53,523 nucleotides of DNA from Candidatus Dichloromethanomonas elyunquensis (GTDB lineage Bacteria > Bacillota > Desulfitobacteriia > Desulfitobacteriales > Syntrophobotulaceae), in contig LNDB01000014.1 in assembly GCA_001515265.1 (NCBI GenBank), positions 1 through 53,523 on the forward strand. Direction: 5' to 3'. This document shows, piece after piece, positions 1 through 7,864 of the stretch (within the stretch, counting starts at the first letter, position 1; every line of letters starts with the position of its first letter). Position numbers and translations under genes: made by a program. The notes under the pieces were generated by a model. It was given only the letters and a program-made list of their open reading frames with translations. It was not told the DNA's origin and did no database searches.

Positions 1-44
1 TTTAGTCACCAAAAATGAATAATAGATAACATAAGTGCAGCGAT

Positions 45-1169
45 TTAAGCATTTTGCGAAATCCGATCTAAATCAAATCCGTAGATCAGCCTGTCTGATA
101 ATTGAACGATACTGTCCGGGGATAACCCATTGGAGATTTCCTGAGCTTTCAATCGCATCTCTTCCAAGAGTGCGGGATTTTCATAGAGACGGCTTACTGC
201 TTGGTTAAGCTGGATAATGTTTGACACGCTAACCGCCACCCCGGCTTTTACCAGAATTTCTGTGTTTTCTTCCTCTTGGCCGGGGATAAAGAAGGGAATA
301 ATGATAGGAATATTTTTATTGATGGCTTCGGTTACTGTAAGCCCTCCCGGTTTTGTCACAATGACATCGGATTGATCCATCAATTCCGGAATATTTTTTG
401 TGAAGCCAAAAATCTGAATTTGTTTGCCGTTGACACTTCCGGAATATTTCTCTTCCAATTCTTTTTTTAACTTATGGTTGTTTCCGCAAACCACATTGAT
501 TTTAAAATCGTGAGGGTTGTGAACAAGTGCTTTCAGGCAATTCTTAATATAAGAAATACCCATACTTCCCCCCATCAGCAGCAGCGTGAAAGTTTTATCC
601 CTGTTTGTGTTACGGGGCTGACGAAATTCTTTGCTGATAGGAATGCCATAAGGAAATATCTTCTTTTCAGATACCCCTTTTTCAGTAAGCGTATCTTTGG
701 TATAATTCGAACCCACAATATAGGCATCGACATATTGATTGACATAAAAGCGATGAGCCATATAATCTGTGACGATGGCAATAAGAGGCAAATTGATTCT
801 GCGGCTGGCTTTCAAAAAAGATACAACATTTACCAGCAAGGGATGAGTCGTGAAAAGCAGCTTAGGCTGATGTTCACGGATGAGTTGATAGACAGTCCTG
901 CTCAGGGTGAAATTTAAAAAAGTAACTACCCCTTTATTCACAAACTTATAGCCGGAGATCTTATAGAGTTTGCCATACATCTTAGGAAGCTTGGTAGCTA
1001 AGATATTATAGCCGTCATCAATTAACAGATCCATAACCCGGCCTTCTTCTTTTAGAGGTTCGACAATAGTAACAGTATGACCGGATGTCTCGAGTTCGTT
1101 TTTCAGACAATTTGCGGCTTGATTATGACCCTGTCCTGTAGAAGCTGAAAGGATTAATACGCTTGCCAT
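45..1169 (-). CDS. Processive diacylglycerol glucosyltransferase-like protein (MGDG synthase family, GT28)
   Basis: Predicted to transfer sugar from a UDP-sugar to diacylglycerol, making glycolipid for the membrane or a lipoteichoic-acid anchor. The 374-residue product opens with the SASTGQGHNQAA glycine-rich loop typical of MGDG_synth N-terminal domains and carries KPGGLTVTEA near residue 271, the GT28 nucleotide-sugar site also seen in MurG. The open frame extends to 1274, but that would overlap the upstream gene. The ATG ending at 1169 has a GGGGGAGG ribosome site 8 bases away and starts right at the domain, so I prefer it. It lies about 40 bases behind the nucleotidyltransferase gene, probably in one operon. 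The exact acceptor and sugar cannot be read from sequence. Confidence 0.85.
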   Translation of the reverse strand: MASVLILSASTGQGHNQAANCLKNELETSGHTVTIVEPLKEEGRVMDLLIDDGYNILATKLPKMYGKLYKISGYKFVNKGVVTFLNFTLSRTVYQLIREHQPKLLFTTHPLLVNVVSFLKASRRINLPLIAIVTDYMAHRFYVNQYVDAYIVGSNYTKDTLTEKGVSEKKIFPYGIPISKEFRQPRNTNRDKTFTLLLMGGSMGISYIKNCLKALVHNPHDFKINVVCGNNHKLKKELEEKYSGSVNGKQIQIFGFTKNIPELMDQSDVIVTKPGGLTVTEAINKNIPIIIPFFIPGQEEENTEILVKAGVAVSVSNIIQLNQAVSRLYENPALLEEMRLKAQEISNGLSPDSIVQLSDRLIYGFDLDRISQNA

Positions 1170-1209
1170 TCTCTGATCCTCCCCCAGGAAATAATACGTT
1201 CGAAAAAAG

Positions 1210-2280
1210 TTAAGCTGAAACAGCCTTGCCTGTAACCAGTATACTATTTGGTTCAATAGAGCATTTTTTGTCAATAACGATGTCCCGCCCGATCAGGGAA
1301 TTACTGCCGACCAGGGAATTTCCCCGGACAGTGGAATTCGCACCTACAAAACAATTCATGCCGATAATCGCGTCTTGAACAACCGCGTTGTCCAGAAGGG
1401 TGCAATTGTCCCATATAATACAGTTATCAAGGTATACTCCGGTGCCGATATTGCAATTTTTGCCGATAAAAACATTTCGGCCAAGATGACAGCTCAGATC
1501 GATAGTAGAGTTCATTCCGGCCACACAGTCAGGTTTCAAAGTGAAGATTCCATCTTTGGAAGCCATTTCTTTAAGGGTGGGGCGATGCAAAGCTTCCCGG
1601 TGGGCTTTTTGATAGATATCGATTGCCCCGATATCGCACCAATAATCACGTGTGACGTATCCAAAAAAACGTGCCCCAATTTCCAGCAATTTCGGAAACA
1701 GCTCACGGCCAAAATCATAAAAACCCTCTGGAATGAGGTCAAAAATTTCCGGTTCAAACAGATAAATGCCGGTATTTACAACATTGCTTAAAGCCTCCTG
1801 CTTTTTTGGTTTTTCCTGAAAGGCTTTGATGCTGCCCGACCTATCGGTAACGACTACCCCGTAACTGGAAACATTCTTTACTGATTTAAGTGCAATTGTG
1901 GCCAAAGAACGGTTTTTCTGATGGAACTTGTACATATCGGTAAGATTAATATCAGTTAAGGCATCCCCGCTTAAGACAAAAAAAGTTTCATCAAGGAAAT
2001 GACGGTTATTCCTCACTCCTCCGGCAGTCCCCAGTAATTCCTTTTCAAAAGTATAATGAAGGTGTACCCCCAATGATTCACCTTGCCCAAAATAGTCTTC
2101 AATAAAATGCGCATTGTAATGAGTATTGGCGGCAATATCGGTAATCCCATGCTGACGGAGCAGTTTAACAGAGTATTCCATAACAGGGGTATTTAAAATG
2201 GGTACCATCGGTTTAGGAACAGGATCCGTAAGGGGCCGGAGTCTTGTACCTATGCCCGCGGCTAAAATCATGGCTTTCAT
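1210..2280 (-). CDS. Sugar-1-phosphate nucleotidyltransferase (mannose-1-phosphate guanylyltransferase-like) with C-terminal left-handed beta-helix
   Basis: Activates a sugar phosphate to an NDP-sugar in the cytoplasm. The 356-residue product starts with the signature LAAGIGTRLRPLT and KPMVPI, the nucleotide-binding loop of the NTP_transferase family. From about residue 260 it shows hexapeptide-type repeats (VFIGKNCNIG, SLVGSNSLIG) of a left-handed beta-helix, an architecture common in GDP-mannose and dTDP-glucose pyrophosphorylase relatives. It is followed by the glycolipid glucosyltransferase, so the pair may supply envelope sugars. The substrate (mannose, glucose or another sugar) cannot be decided from sequence. 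The start has a modest GGTGA ribosome site. Confidence 0.85.
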   Translation of the reverse strand: MKAMILAAGIGTRLRPLTDPVPKPMVPILNTPVMEYSVKLLRQHGITDIAANTHYNAHFIEDYFGQGESLGVHLHYTFEKELLGTAGGVRNNRHFLDETFFVLSGDALTDINLTDMYKFHQKNRSLATIALKSVKNVSSYGVVVTDRSGSIKAFQEKPKKQEALSNVVNTGIYLFEPEIFDLIPEGFYDFGRELFPKLLEIGARFFGYVTRDYWCDIGAIDIYQKAHREALHRPTLKEMASKDGIFTLKPDCVAGMNSTIDLSCHLGRNVFIGKNCNIGTGVYLDNCIIWDNCTLLDNAVVQDAIIGMNCFVGANSTVRGNSLVGSNSLIGRDIVIDKKCSIEPNSILVTGKAVSA

Positions 2281-2490
2281 AAGTTCACCAACTTTTCGGG
2301 TAAATTCCGGGTTATCCTCTTTATGATAAAGGGGAATTTTTACAGGATAATTAACAAAAGATTAAAATACGGTTAAGATATTATATTCCCTGTAAAAAGA
2401 AATATTTCTAAAAAAAGGAAAATAAGCCTAAGCTTCTTTTTATTATAACAGAGTTAGAAAACAATTAAAAGAAAACAGCTTCATCAAAAA

Positions 2491-2541
2491 AAGGGACTGT
2501 TGCAAAACGGCCAGTCTCCGTAAGTTTGCAACAGCCCCTTC
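2491..2541 (-). terminator. Terminator hairpin downstream of hsp20
   Basis: GGGACTGTTGCAAA (2493-2506) pairs with TTTGCAACAGCCCC (2525-2538) around an 18-base loop. On the minus strand the stem is followed by the A-rich plus-strand run at 2485-2492, read as a U tract. A stem with the same CTGTTGC core recurs at 11276-11303, and a similar one occurs at 15999-16040. Confidence 0.75.
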
Positions 2542-2553
2542 TAATTTACGTAA

Positions 2554-3003
2554 CTAATTCTGAAATTCAATGTTGACAGATTTTTTTTGGCCTGCACCCG
2601 ATTTTGGCAGAAAAATATTGAGTACCCCGTTCTTGTAAATTGCCCTGATATTTTCACTGGAAACGGAGGCAGGAAGGGTTACGGAACGGCGGAATTGTCC
2701 GGTAAATCTTTCTTTTTTGTGCATTCTGTCTTCCTGGATGACATGCTGCTCCCTGTTTAAGGTTCCGCTGACCACCAATTCATTATCCTGTATCTGAAGG
2801 TTGACATCCTCTTTTCGTTGAAGACCGGGGAGATCACAGGAGACGATAAACTGTTCATCTGTTTCATAAACATCTGTAAAAGGAAGAGTGGTCTGTTGTG
2901 AAAAATTATCATTGAAAAAAGAAAAAGGAAAACGGTAAGCCCTGTCAATTTCGCGCCGCATTTGATCAATGCTGCGCATGGCATCGAAAGGAATCATATT
3001 CAT
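2554..3003 (-). CDS. Hsp20/alpha-crystallin family small heat-shock protein
   Basis: ATP-independent holdase chaperone that binds unfolding proteins in the cytoplasm. The central alpha-crystallin domain (about residues 40-140) includes DVYETDEQFIVSCDLPG and the conserved GVLNIFLPK stretch, and the product ends in a short tail. The open frame begins at 3021, but GGAGGTGA lies inside that extension, 5 bases before the ATG at 3003, so translation most likely starts there (149 residues, normal for the family). It is transcribed divergently from clpP across an intergenic region with a CtsR-type operator, which fits heat-shock control of both. Confidence 0.92.
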   Translation of the reverse strand: MNMIPFDAMRSIDQMRREIDRAYRFPFSFFNDNFSQQTTLPFTDVYETDEQFIVSCDLPGLQRKEDVNLQIQDNELVVSGTLNREQHVIQEDRMHKKERFTGQFRRSVTLPASVSSENIRAIYKNGVLNIFLPKSGAGQKKSVNIEFQN

Positions 3004-3057
3004 TCCGGTCACCTCCGTCATAAAATTCTAAAAAATATTTTATCCTGCTGAAAAAAT

Positions 3058-3085
3058 ATTATACATCAGGAAGATGTTTAGGCAA
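3058..3085 (-). promoter_or_regulatory. SigA-type promoter of hsp20
   Basis: On the minus strand TTGCCT (3080-3085) and TATAAT (3058-3063) are separated by 16 bases. The -10 lies about 55 bases upstream of the preferred hsp20 start. The pairing is inferred from consensus only. Confidence 0.6.
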
Positions 3086-3149
3086 CGCCACAGATGGTTA
3101 ATTAATAATGATAAAGGGACAAAAAACAGAAAAAAAACCCTGTAAAATA

Positions 3150-3174
3150 TTTGACCTTAATTGACCTTTATAAT
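3150..3174 (+). promoter_or_regulatory. CtsR operator overlapping the clpP promoter
   Basis: Read on the minus strand, 3150-3166 gives two direct heptads, GGTCAAT and GGTCAAA, separated by TAA. This matches the CtsR consensus RGTCAAA-NAN-RGTCAAA at all but one position. A perfect TATAAT -10 box for clpP follows at 3169-3174, although no good -35 is spaced for it. Binding here would block clpP transcription until heat or protein damage inactivates CtsR. It sits 75-90 bases from the hsp20 promoter. Confidence 0.8.
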
Positions 3175-3217
3175 AAAATAGAAATAAAATCAAATCTAGG
3201 TGTTTGGGGGTAATGAC

Positions 3218-3850
3218 ATGAGCTATCTCATTCCTATGGTCGTGGAACAGACCAACCGCGGTGAGCGTTCCTACGATATCTACTCAAGACTTTTAAAAGA
3301 CCGTATTATTTTTTTGGGCGGGCCTATTGACGATGCTGTGGCCAACGTGGTTATCGCTCAAATGTTATTCCTATATGCGGAGGACCCGGAAAAGGATATA
3401 TACCTTTACATTAATAGCCCCGGAGGATCGATCACGGCCGGGATGGCAATCTACGACACGATGCAGTACATCGGAGCCGACATCCAAACCATTTGCATCG
3501 GGATGGCTGCAAGTATGGGGGCTTTTCTGCTGGCAGCGGGTACAAAAGGAAAACGTACCGCTCTGCCTAATTCCGAAATTCTTATCCATCAACCTTTAAT
3601 TGCAGGTTCCGGCCTTTCCGGCCAGGCAACGGAGATTGAAATCCACGCCAAACACCTGCTGAAAGTCAAGGATAAGCTGAATAAAATCTTATCTGAGCGA
3701 ACCGGGAAGCCGCTGGAAAGAGTCGAACGGGATACGGACCGGGACTACTACATGTCCGCAGAAGAAGCCAAAGAGTACGGACTAGTGGATCAAATCTTAG
3801 AAAAAGCAGCTGTTTTGGATCCAAAGAAAAAGCTTAGCAGAAACATATAG
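3218..3850 (+). CDS. clpP: ATP-dependent Clp protease proteolytic subunit
   Basis: Serine peptidase subunit (family S14) that forms the tetradecameric chamber degrading substrates unfolded by ClpC, ClpX or ClpE. Counting from the ATG at 3218, the catalytic Ser99 lies in GMAASMG and His124 in ILIHQP. The N-terminus ([19 protein letters not shown]) is typical of ClpP and the length of 210 residues is normal. A GTG at 3200 would add six residues, but the GGGGGT site at about 3206-3211 is better placed for the ATG. The gene stands alone, with a terminator behind it and a CtsR box in front. Confidence 0.96.
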   Translation: MSYLIPMVVEQTNRGERSYDIYSRLLKDRIIFLGGPIDDAVANVVIAQMLFLYAEDPEKDIYLYINSPGGSITAGMAIYDTMQYIGADIQTICIGMAASMGAFLLAAGTKGKRTALPNSEILIHQPLIAGSGLSGQATEIEIHAKHLLKVKDKLNKILSERTGKPLERVERDTDRDYYMSAEEAKEYGLVDQILEKAAVLDPKKKLSRNI

Positions 3851-3871
3851 CAGCCCTAAAAGAGCAACTAG

Positions 3872-3904
3872 GCAGGCGCGGGTTTTACCCGCGCTTGTTT
3901 TTCG
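3872..3904 (+). terminator. Rho-independent terminator of clpP
   Basis: Stem GCGCGGG (3876-3882) with CCCGCGC (3888-3894), loop TTTTA, extended by three weaker pairs and followed by TTGTTTTTC. Confidence 0.9.
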
Positions 3905-4001
3905 TTCATAAAAATTGTCCGGTCATAAAAGTATCGGGAATTAACCATACTAAGGAAGTAGTTTTAAGGGTTTTAAAACTGTATAAGAAGGAGGAAGTTA
4001 C

Positions 4002-4937
4002 TTGCGGAAAATACGAAAAGCGGTAATTCCTGCTGCAGGTTTGGGTACAAGATTTCTTCCCGCGACTAAAGCTCAGCCCAAAGAAATGCTGCCGATTGTG
4101 GATAAGCCTACAATTCAGTACATTATCGAAGAAGCTGTACAGTCAGGGATAGAGGATGTCATCATTGTAACCGGGCGAAATAAAAGGGCCATAGAAGACC
4201 ATTTTGACCGTTCAGTTGAGTTGGAAGTATTTCTGGAGAAAAGCGGCAAATCGGAACTCCTGGATATGGTAAAAAATATTGCGGAGATGGCGGATATTCA
4301 TTACGTCAGGCAGAAGGAAGCTCTTGGACTCGGTCATGCCGTTTACAGCGCCAGGAGGTTTATCGGCAATGAACCTTTTGCAGTTCTCTTAGGTGATGAC
4401 GTTATCTATTCTGCCGAACCGTGCCTTAGACAAATGATCCGATATTATGAACTCTACGGGAGTAACATTATTGGAGTGCAAGAAGTCCCTTCCGCCGATG
4501 TTTCCAAGTATGGGATCATCGATGGCAGCAGGATAGCCCCCAGGTTATACAAAGCAGAGGGCATGACCGAGAAGCCTGCGCCCGAACAGGCTCCTGAAGT
4601 TCCTCTAGCGATTATGGGAAGGTATATCCTGAATCCGGAAATATTTGACATGATAGCGGAATTGCCGCCAGGCAGGGGCGGAGAAATCCAGCTGACGGAT
4701 GCAATCATGGAACTGAGCAGGATTCAGGAAGTTTTAGCGTATCATTTTGAAGGGAAAAGGTATGACGTTGGGGATAAGTTCGGATTTGTAAAAGCAACCG
4801 TGGAGTTTGCCCTGCGTCATGAAGAAATAGGCAAAAATCTTATGAATTATCTTTTGGGACAAACTTTTCAGGATATTGCTGAATCAAGAACGATAAGTAC
4901 ATGGTTTTCGTCTGAATATGTGGAAGTTGACGGATAA
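4002..4937 (+). CDS. galU: UTP-glucose-1-phosphate uridylyltransferase
   Basis: Makes UDP-glucose, the donor for glucolipids and wall polymers. The 311-residue product begins with [25 protein letters not shown], the classic GalU loop and lysine motif, and carries VLLGDDV and [10 protein letters not shown] further on. Translation starts at TTG 4002, with AAGGAGGAAG about 5-7 bases before it. An earlier ATG is not available in frame. A small hairpin (3960-3980) precedes the ribosome site. UDP-glucose from here could feed the glucosyltransferase at 45-1169 and the polysaccharide operon. Confidence 0.95.
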   Translation: MRKIRKAVIPAAGLGTRFLPATKAQPKEMLPIVDKPTIQYIIEEAVQSGIEDVIIVTGRNKRAIEDHFDRSVELEVFLEKSGKSELLDMVKNIAEMADIHYVRQKEALGLGHAVYSARRFIGNEPFAVLLGDDVIYSAEPCLRQMIRYYELYGSNIIGVQEVPSADVSKYGIIDGSRIAPRLYKAEGMTEKPAPEQAPEVPLAIMGRYILNPEIFDMIAELPPGRGGEIQLTDAIMELSRIQEVLAYHFEGKRYDVGDKFGFVKATVEFALRHEEIGKNLMNYLLGQTFQDIAESRTISTWFSSEYVEVDG

Positions 4938-5052
4938 ACAAATACTATAAAAGAAAATAGGTTGTGGGACATCCTCAAAACGACATGGTTTTCTCCTAAT
5001 TATTGGTAATCTGATACAGAAAATACCTATACTTAAGTTAGGAGGGAAAAAG

Positions 5053-5793
5053 ATGAATTTAAACCGCAAAAGCATATTGACCCTGTCTGGATCAGTTGTT
5101 TTGGCAGGGGCAATCATTGTTGGCGGTATTTATGGACCCACGGCCTGGAAAGTATTCCGTGGACAAGCGGAGACTCCAAAAGAACAGATTGTCATCCAAA
5201 CCCCGCCTGTAAATTACGCCAATCCCAAGACAGGGGACAATAAAGCATCCCCAGGAAACAACAGCATATCCCCGACAACGGGGGGAACGGCAACAAAACC
5301 GAATCCAACTCCCGGTCCCGGATCAGGGACAGATTCAGCCGGCATGAAGAAGTATAGGGAGCCGGACCTGAGTCTGTTGAACCTGGCCCCCTCGATTGAG
5401 GATTTCTTTGGAGTGAGTGCCTTAAGCGACTCCGCCAGAACGCTGTCCTTTGGGGCAGCCTGGAATATTCATCAGTATATGGACGGTTACCTTTTTGGGG
5501 TCACATCCGGTCCCCAGATGAACGAATCAGATATCAAGAAGTATATCATTTTCCATAAGACCTTGTGGGAGAAGCAAATGGAGAATGAGACGAATTCCAA
5601 TCAGGCTGCCGCCTTCGATGTGTATTTTAGAAATCTGCTCAATAGAGGGATAGATGCTTTTGACGCGAAAGACAAGATCAGGATAGAACAGTTCCATCAG
5701 GAAATCCACGATCTGGATTCACACCTTTTCAGGGATGATATGAGTTCCAAAGTCTACGGAGCTACGCCATTTGCTACAAAACGCTCGGAATAA
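5053..5793 (+). CDS. Membrane-anchored protein of unknown function with Pro/Thr/Gly linker
   Basis: I do not recognise the family. The 246-residue product has one hydrophobic segment (about residues 8-30) acting as a signal anchor, then a low-complexity linker rich in Pro, Thr, Gly and Asn (about 45-97). An apparently folded, mostly helical and charged domain follows (about 100-246), with no motif I can name. This is the layout of an extracytoplasmic domain held off the membrane by a flexible spacer. TAGGAGGG precedes the ATG. It follows galU by 115 bases and is followed by two inverted repeats. Confidence 0.75.
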   Translation: MNLNRKSILTLSGSVVLAGAIIVGGIYGPTAWKVFRGQAETPKEQIVIQTPPVNYANPKTGDNKASPGNNSISPTTGGTATKPNPTPGPGSGTDSAGMKKYREPDLSLLNLAPSIEDFFGVSALSDSARTLSFGAAWNIHQYMDGYLFGVTSGPQMNESDIKKYIIFHKTLWEKQMENETNSNQAAAFDVYFRNLLNRGIDAFDAKDKIRIEQFHQEIHDLDSHLFRDDMSSKVYGATPFATKRSE

Positions 5794-5794
5794 A

Positions 5795-5851
5795 TTTATT
5801 TCTCCGGTTGTACCGCAATACGCTCAGAGTGTAGGACAGCGGGGAAATAAA
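5795..5851. repeat. Inverted repeat after the 5053 gene
   Basis: TTTATTTCTCCG (5795-5806) pairs with CGGGGAAATAAA (5840-5851), 12 pairs including one wobble, around a 33-base loop. It begins two bases after the stop codon and may be a termination or 3' stabilising hairpin, but no clear U tract follows. Confidence 0.5.
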
Positions 5852-5877
5852 AAATAGGTATTTTCTAAAAGTAAATA

Positions 5878-5949
5878 TTGTCAATGGAACAAGTGCTGCC
5901 TGACTCCGGTACCTCTCCGGAGGAAGGGCAGTACTTGTTCTATTGACAA
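5878..5949. repeat. Long hairpin-forming inverted repeat, 23-base arms
   Basis: Positions 5878-5900 and 5926/5927-5949 form 23-base arms that differ at two positions, both G-U compatible in RNA. A second nested hairpin (CTCCGG 5904-5909 with CCGGAG 5917-5922) occupies the loop. There is no U tract, so it is not a standard terminator. It could be a foldback mobile element, an RNA processing site or a small RNA. Confidence 0.7.
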
Positions 5950-5980
5950 CACGTCTAAAAAGTGAAATAATAAATTATAA

Positions 5981-6000
5981 ATTTAGATAATTAACTAAAT
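5981..6000. promoter_or_regulatory. Candidate ArsR/SdpR operator
   Basis: Near-perfect 20-base palindrome with half sites ATTTAG and CTAAAT around TAATTA, 30 bases upstream of the ArsR-family regulator. ArsR-type repressors often bind AT-rich dyads at their own promoters. This one is inferred from position and symmetry. Confidence 0.5.
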
Positions 6001-6029
6001 ATACAAATAAATTAGGGAAGTGGTCAAAT

Positions 6030-6323
6030 ATGTCACCATACAACGATACTTTTAAAGCGCTTGCCGATCCCAACAGACGGGAGATTATCCGGCTTTTGAA
6101 AGAGAAAAGGTTGACAGCCGGGGAGATCGCAGATCAATTCGATATCTCAAAACCGAGTATTTCCCATCACCTTAATTTGCTAAAGCACGCGGGACTGGTC
6201 GATGATGAAAGGAAGGGGCAAAATATTATTTATGCTTTAAATACATCGGTGGCGGAAGATATTATGAGAATGATACTGGACCTTTTCAACTGGGATAACG
6301 ATAAGAAAAATGAATTTGAATAA
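6030..6323 (+). CDS. sdpR: ArsR-family winged-helix autorepressor (SdpR-like)
   Basis: DNA-binding repressor of 97 residues. A winged helix-turn-helix spans almost the whole protein: FKALADPNRREIIRLL at the start, then LTAGEIADQFDISKPSISHHLNLLKHAGLV as helix-turn-helix, and a wing ending in IIYALN. No metal-binding cysteine pair is present, so it is not a metal sensor of the classic type. In Bacillus subtilis SdpR is an autorepressor sequestered by SdpI when the toxin SdpC is present. The next gene here is an SdpI homologue, which supports the assignment. A palindrome at 5981-6000 is its likely site. Confidence 0.88.
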   Translation: MSPYNDTFKALADPNRREIIRLLKEKRLTAGEIADQFDISKPSISHHLNLLKHAGLVDDERKGQNIIYALNTSVAEDIMRMILDLFNWDNDKKNEFE

Positions 6324-6382
6324 AGATTTTTCTTAAATGTTAACTGAGTAAAGCAGATGAAAGTAAGGGAGAAGTGAGTGTT

Positions 6383-7048
6383 ATGTCAGAGAATCAATCA
6401 AATGTGAAAGTTGCCGTTGTGATTGGGTTATTGCTTACCATAGCCGATTTCACTGCAGGTTTCTTGGCTTATCCCTACCTGCCGGAAAAGGTACCCACCC
6501 ATTGGAATATTTCCGGAGAGGTAAACGGATGGGGAAGTGCCTGGCAGGGAGCCTTTCTGCTTCCATTGATCATGCTGGGGGTATTCCTTCTGCTTGTGTT
6601 TATTCCCAAAATAGATCCGAAGAGAAAAAGTTATGCCCAGATGAGCAAACCTTACTCAGCGATTGTACTGGTGACGATGCTTTTCTTATCCGTTATGTAC
6701 TTCGGAACCCTGGGAGCTTCCCTGGGGTATTTCAAGACTGTACCGTCCTTGGTCTATTTGGGAGTAGGAGCTTTATTTATGGTAATAGGCAATTATATGG
6801 GGAAACTGAAACACAATTATTTCATGGGAATCAGGACTCCCTGGACGCTCTCAAGTGAAGAAGTTTGGTATAAAACGCACCGGATGGCCGGGCCCTTCTG
6901 GGTCATCGGCGGTATTCTGTTTATGGTCTCAAGCTTATTGCCAACCGGTTTTATGACACCCATCATTTTAATTATTATTTTTGGACTTGCGGTAATTCCT
7001 GTGGGATATTCCTATGTGATCTTCCGCCGTTTGGAGAGGGAAAAATAA
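6383..7048 (+). CDS. sdpI: SdpI-family immunity/signal membrane protein
   Basis: Integral membrane protein of about 221 residues, with roughly six hydrophobic segments. The N-terminal half has the DUF1648 signature (YLPEKVPTHWNISGEVNGWG), and the second half matches the SdpI domain (NYMGKLKHNYFMGIRTPWTLSSEEVW, then R-MAGPFW). SdpI protects against the SdpC toxin and sequesters SdpR at the membrane in B. subtilis. The open frame can start at GTG 6374, but the AAGGGAG site would then be only two bases away, so the ATG at 6383 fits better. No SdpC-like toxin gene is visible in the window. Confidence 0.88.
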   Translation: MSENQSNVKVAVVIGLLLTIADFTAGFLAYPYLPEKVPTHWNISGEVNGWGSAWQGAFLLPLIMLGVFLLLVFIPKIDPKRKSYAQMSKPYSAIVLVTMLFLSVMYFGTLGASLGYFKTVPSLVYLGVGALFMVIGNYMGKLKHNYFMGIRTPWTLSSEEVWYKTHRMAGPFWVIGGILFMVSSLLPTGFMTPIILIIIFGLAVIPVGYSYVIFRRLEREK

Positions 7049-7070
7049 TTTCTTCAAAACAGATGTTTAA

Positions 7071-7121
7071 AATCCCCTGATGAAGGAAAGAATGGAAATA
7101 TATTCCTTTATTGAGGGGATT
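7071..7121 (+). promoter_or_regulatory. Leader hairpin that includes the ribosome-binding site of the next gene
   Basis: AATCCCCT (7071-7078) pairs with AGGGGATT (7114-7121), and AAGGAA (7083-7088) pairs with TTCCTT (7103-7108). The 3' arm contains the GAGGGG ribosome site of the ATG at 7130, so folding could limit translation. It could equally mark the end of the sdpRI transcript. Confidence 0.5.
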
Positions 7122-7129
7122 GTGATTTT

Positions 7130-7756
7130 ATGCGTAAAACGTATTGGCTTTTGACCATTCTAATTTTCTGCATGGGCATCGCTCTGGGTGTTTTCGGACA
7201 CCTATATTGGGGGACAGTATTTCAGCAGTCTGGAATGAATCAGCCTTCTGAAAAAGAGAATGCCTCTAAAGTCGGTGCCATTAACGGAACGGATTCCAGC
7301 TCTGCCCTTCTAAATAAACAAGAATCCGAAACGAACCAGAGTGAAACGCCGATTGCCTTATCCAAAACAGAGCAGGAAAAGCTCATTTCAGATTATAAGC
7401 AGGCCCTGGGGATTTTGTTTGATGCCTGGAAAGCAACGGATATGACCGCTTTCAGATCGAAAATTGCCGCTGCTTATACCGGAGAGATATTGGAAAACCA
7501 TATCAAAAAAGCTGAAAAATTTATTCCCAAAGGAATCGGTTTATCTGTGAGTGAAATCAAGTTTGACAACGTAGAAATAGAATCAGCGGATAAATATTCC
7601 GCAACGATCAATGCCAGTTACCGCTACACAGTTAGGGACTACGACCTGGATGAACAGTATCCCGTAGGTGAAGAAATGAATCACTTTGTGCAGGTAAGGG
7701 CCAATCTGGTTAAGATTGACTCCAGCTGGCTGATAACAGGGGAAACCGTACTCTGA
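7130..7756 (+). CDS. Signal-anchored extracytoplasmic protein of unknown function
   Basis: I do not recognise a named family with confidence. The 208-residue product has an N-terminal hydrophobic anchor (about residues 5-28, a single run ending FGHLYWG), a Ser/Asn/Glu-rich linker (about 35-80), and a C-terminal domain (about 85-208). The secondary-structure pattern of that domain, helices then several beta strands ending in SSWLITGET, resembles NTF2-like/SnoaL folds. It probably faces the outside. It stands between sdpI and the first transglycosylase-CWB2 gene and is followed by a hairpin. Confidence 0.72.
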   Translation: MRKTYWLLTILIFCMGIALGVFGHLYWGTVFQQSGMNQPSEKENASKVGAINGTDSSSALLNKQESETNQSETPIALSKTEQEKLISDYKQALGILFDAWKATDMTAFRSKIAAAYTGEILENHIKKAEKFIPKGIGLSVSEIKFDNVEIESADKYSATINASYRYTVRDYDLDEQYPVGEEMNHFVQVRANLVKIDSSWLITGETVL

Positions 7757-7794
7757 AATAATTGGCAGGAATTAGCAAACAGATGTCGAAATAC

Positions 7795-7825
7795 AACAAC
7801 TTGGGAAATACTACCCAAGTTGTTT
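7795..7825 (+). terminator. Probable terminator hairpin
   Basis: AACAACTTGGG (7795-7805) pairs perfectly with CCCAAGTTGTT (7814-7824), eight-base loop. The following tract (TGCATG) is poor in T, so termination is likely but not certain. Confidence 0.6.
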
Positions 7826-7864
7826 GCATGAAAGGACTTTTAACCGTTAGAAGGAGAGAGAAGG

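Noticed and set aside
1170..1274. N-terminal extension of the glucosyltransferase to 1274.
   Set aside because: It overlaps the end of the upstream gene by 65 bases, has no ribosome site, and lies before the conserved domain start.
5018..5866. A perfect 13-base inverted repeat (AGAAAATACCTAT at 5018-5030 and its complement at 5854-5866) flanks the 5053 gene, like transposon ends.
   Set aside because: In an AT-rich 53 kb window one such pair at this spacing is expected by chance, and there is no transposase or target duplication.
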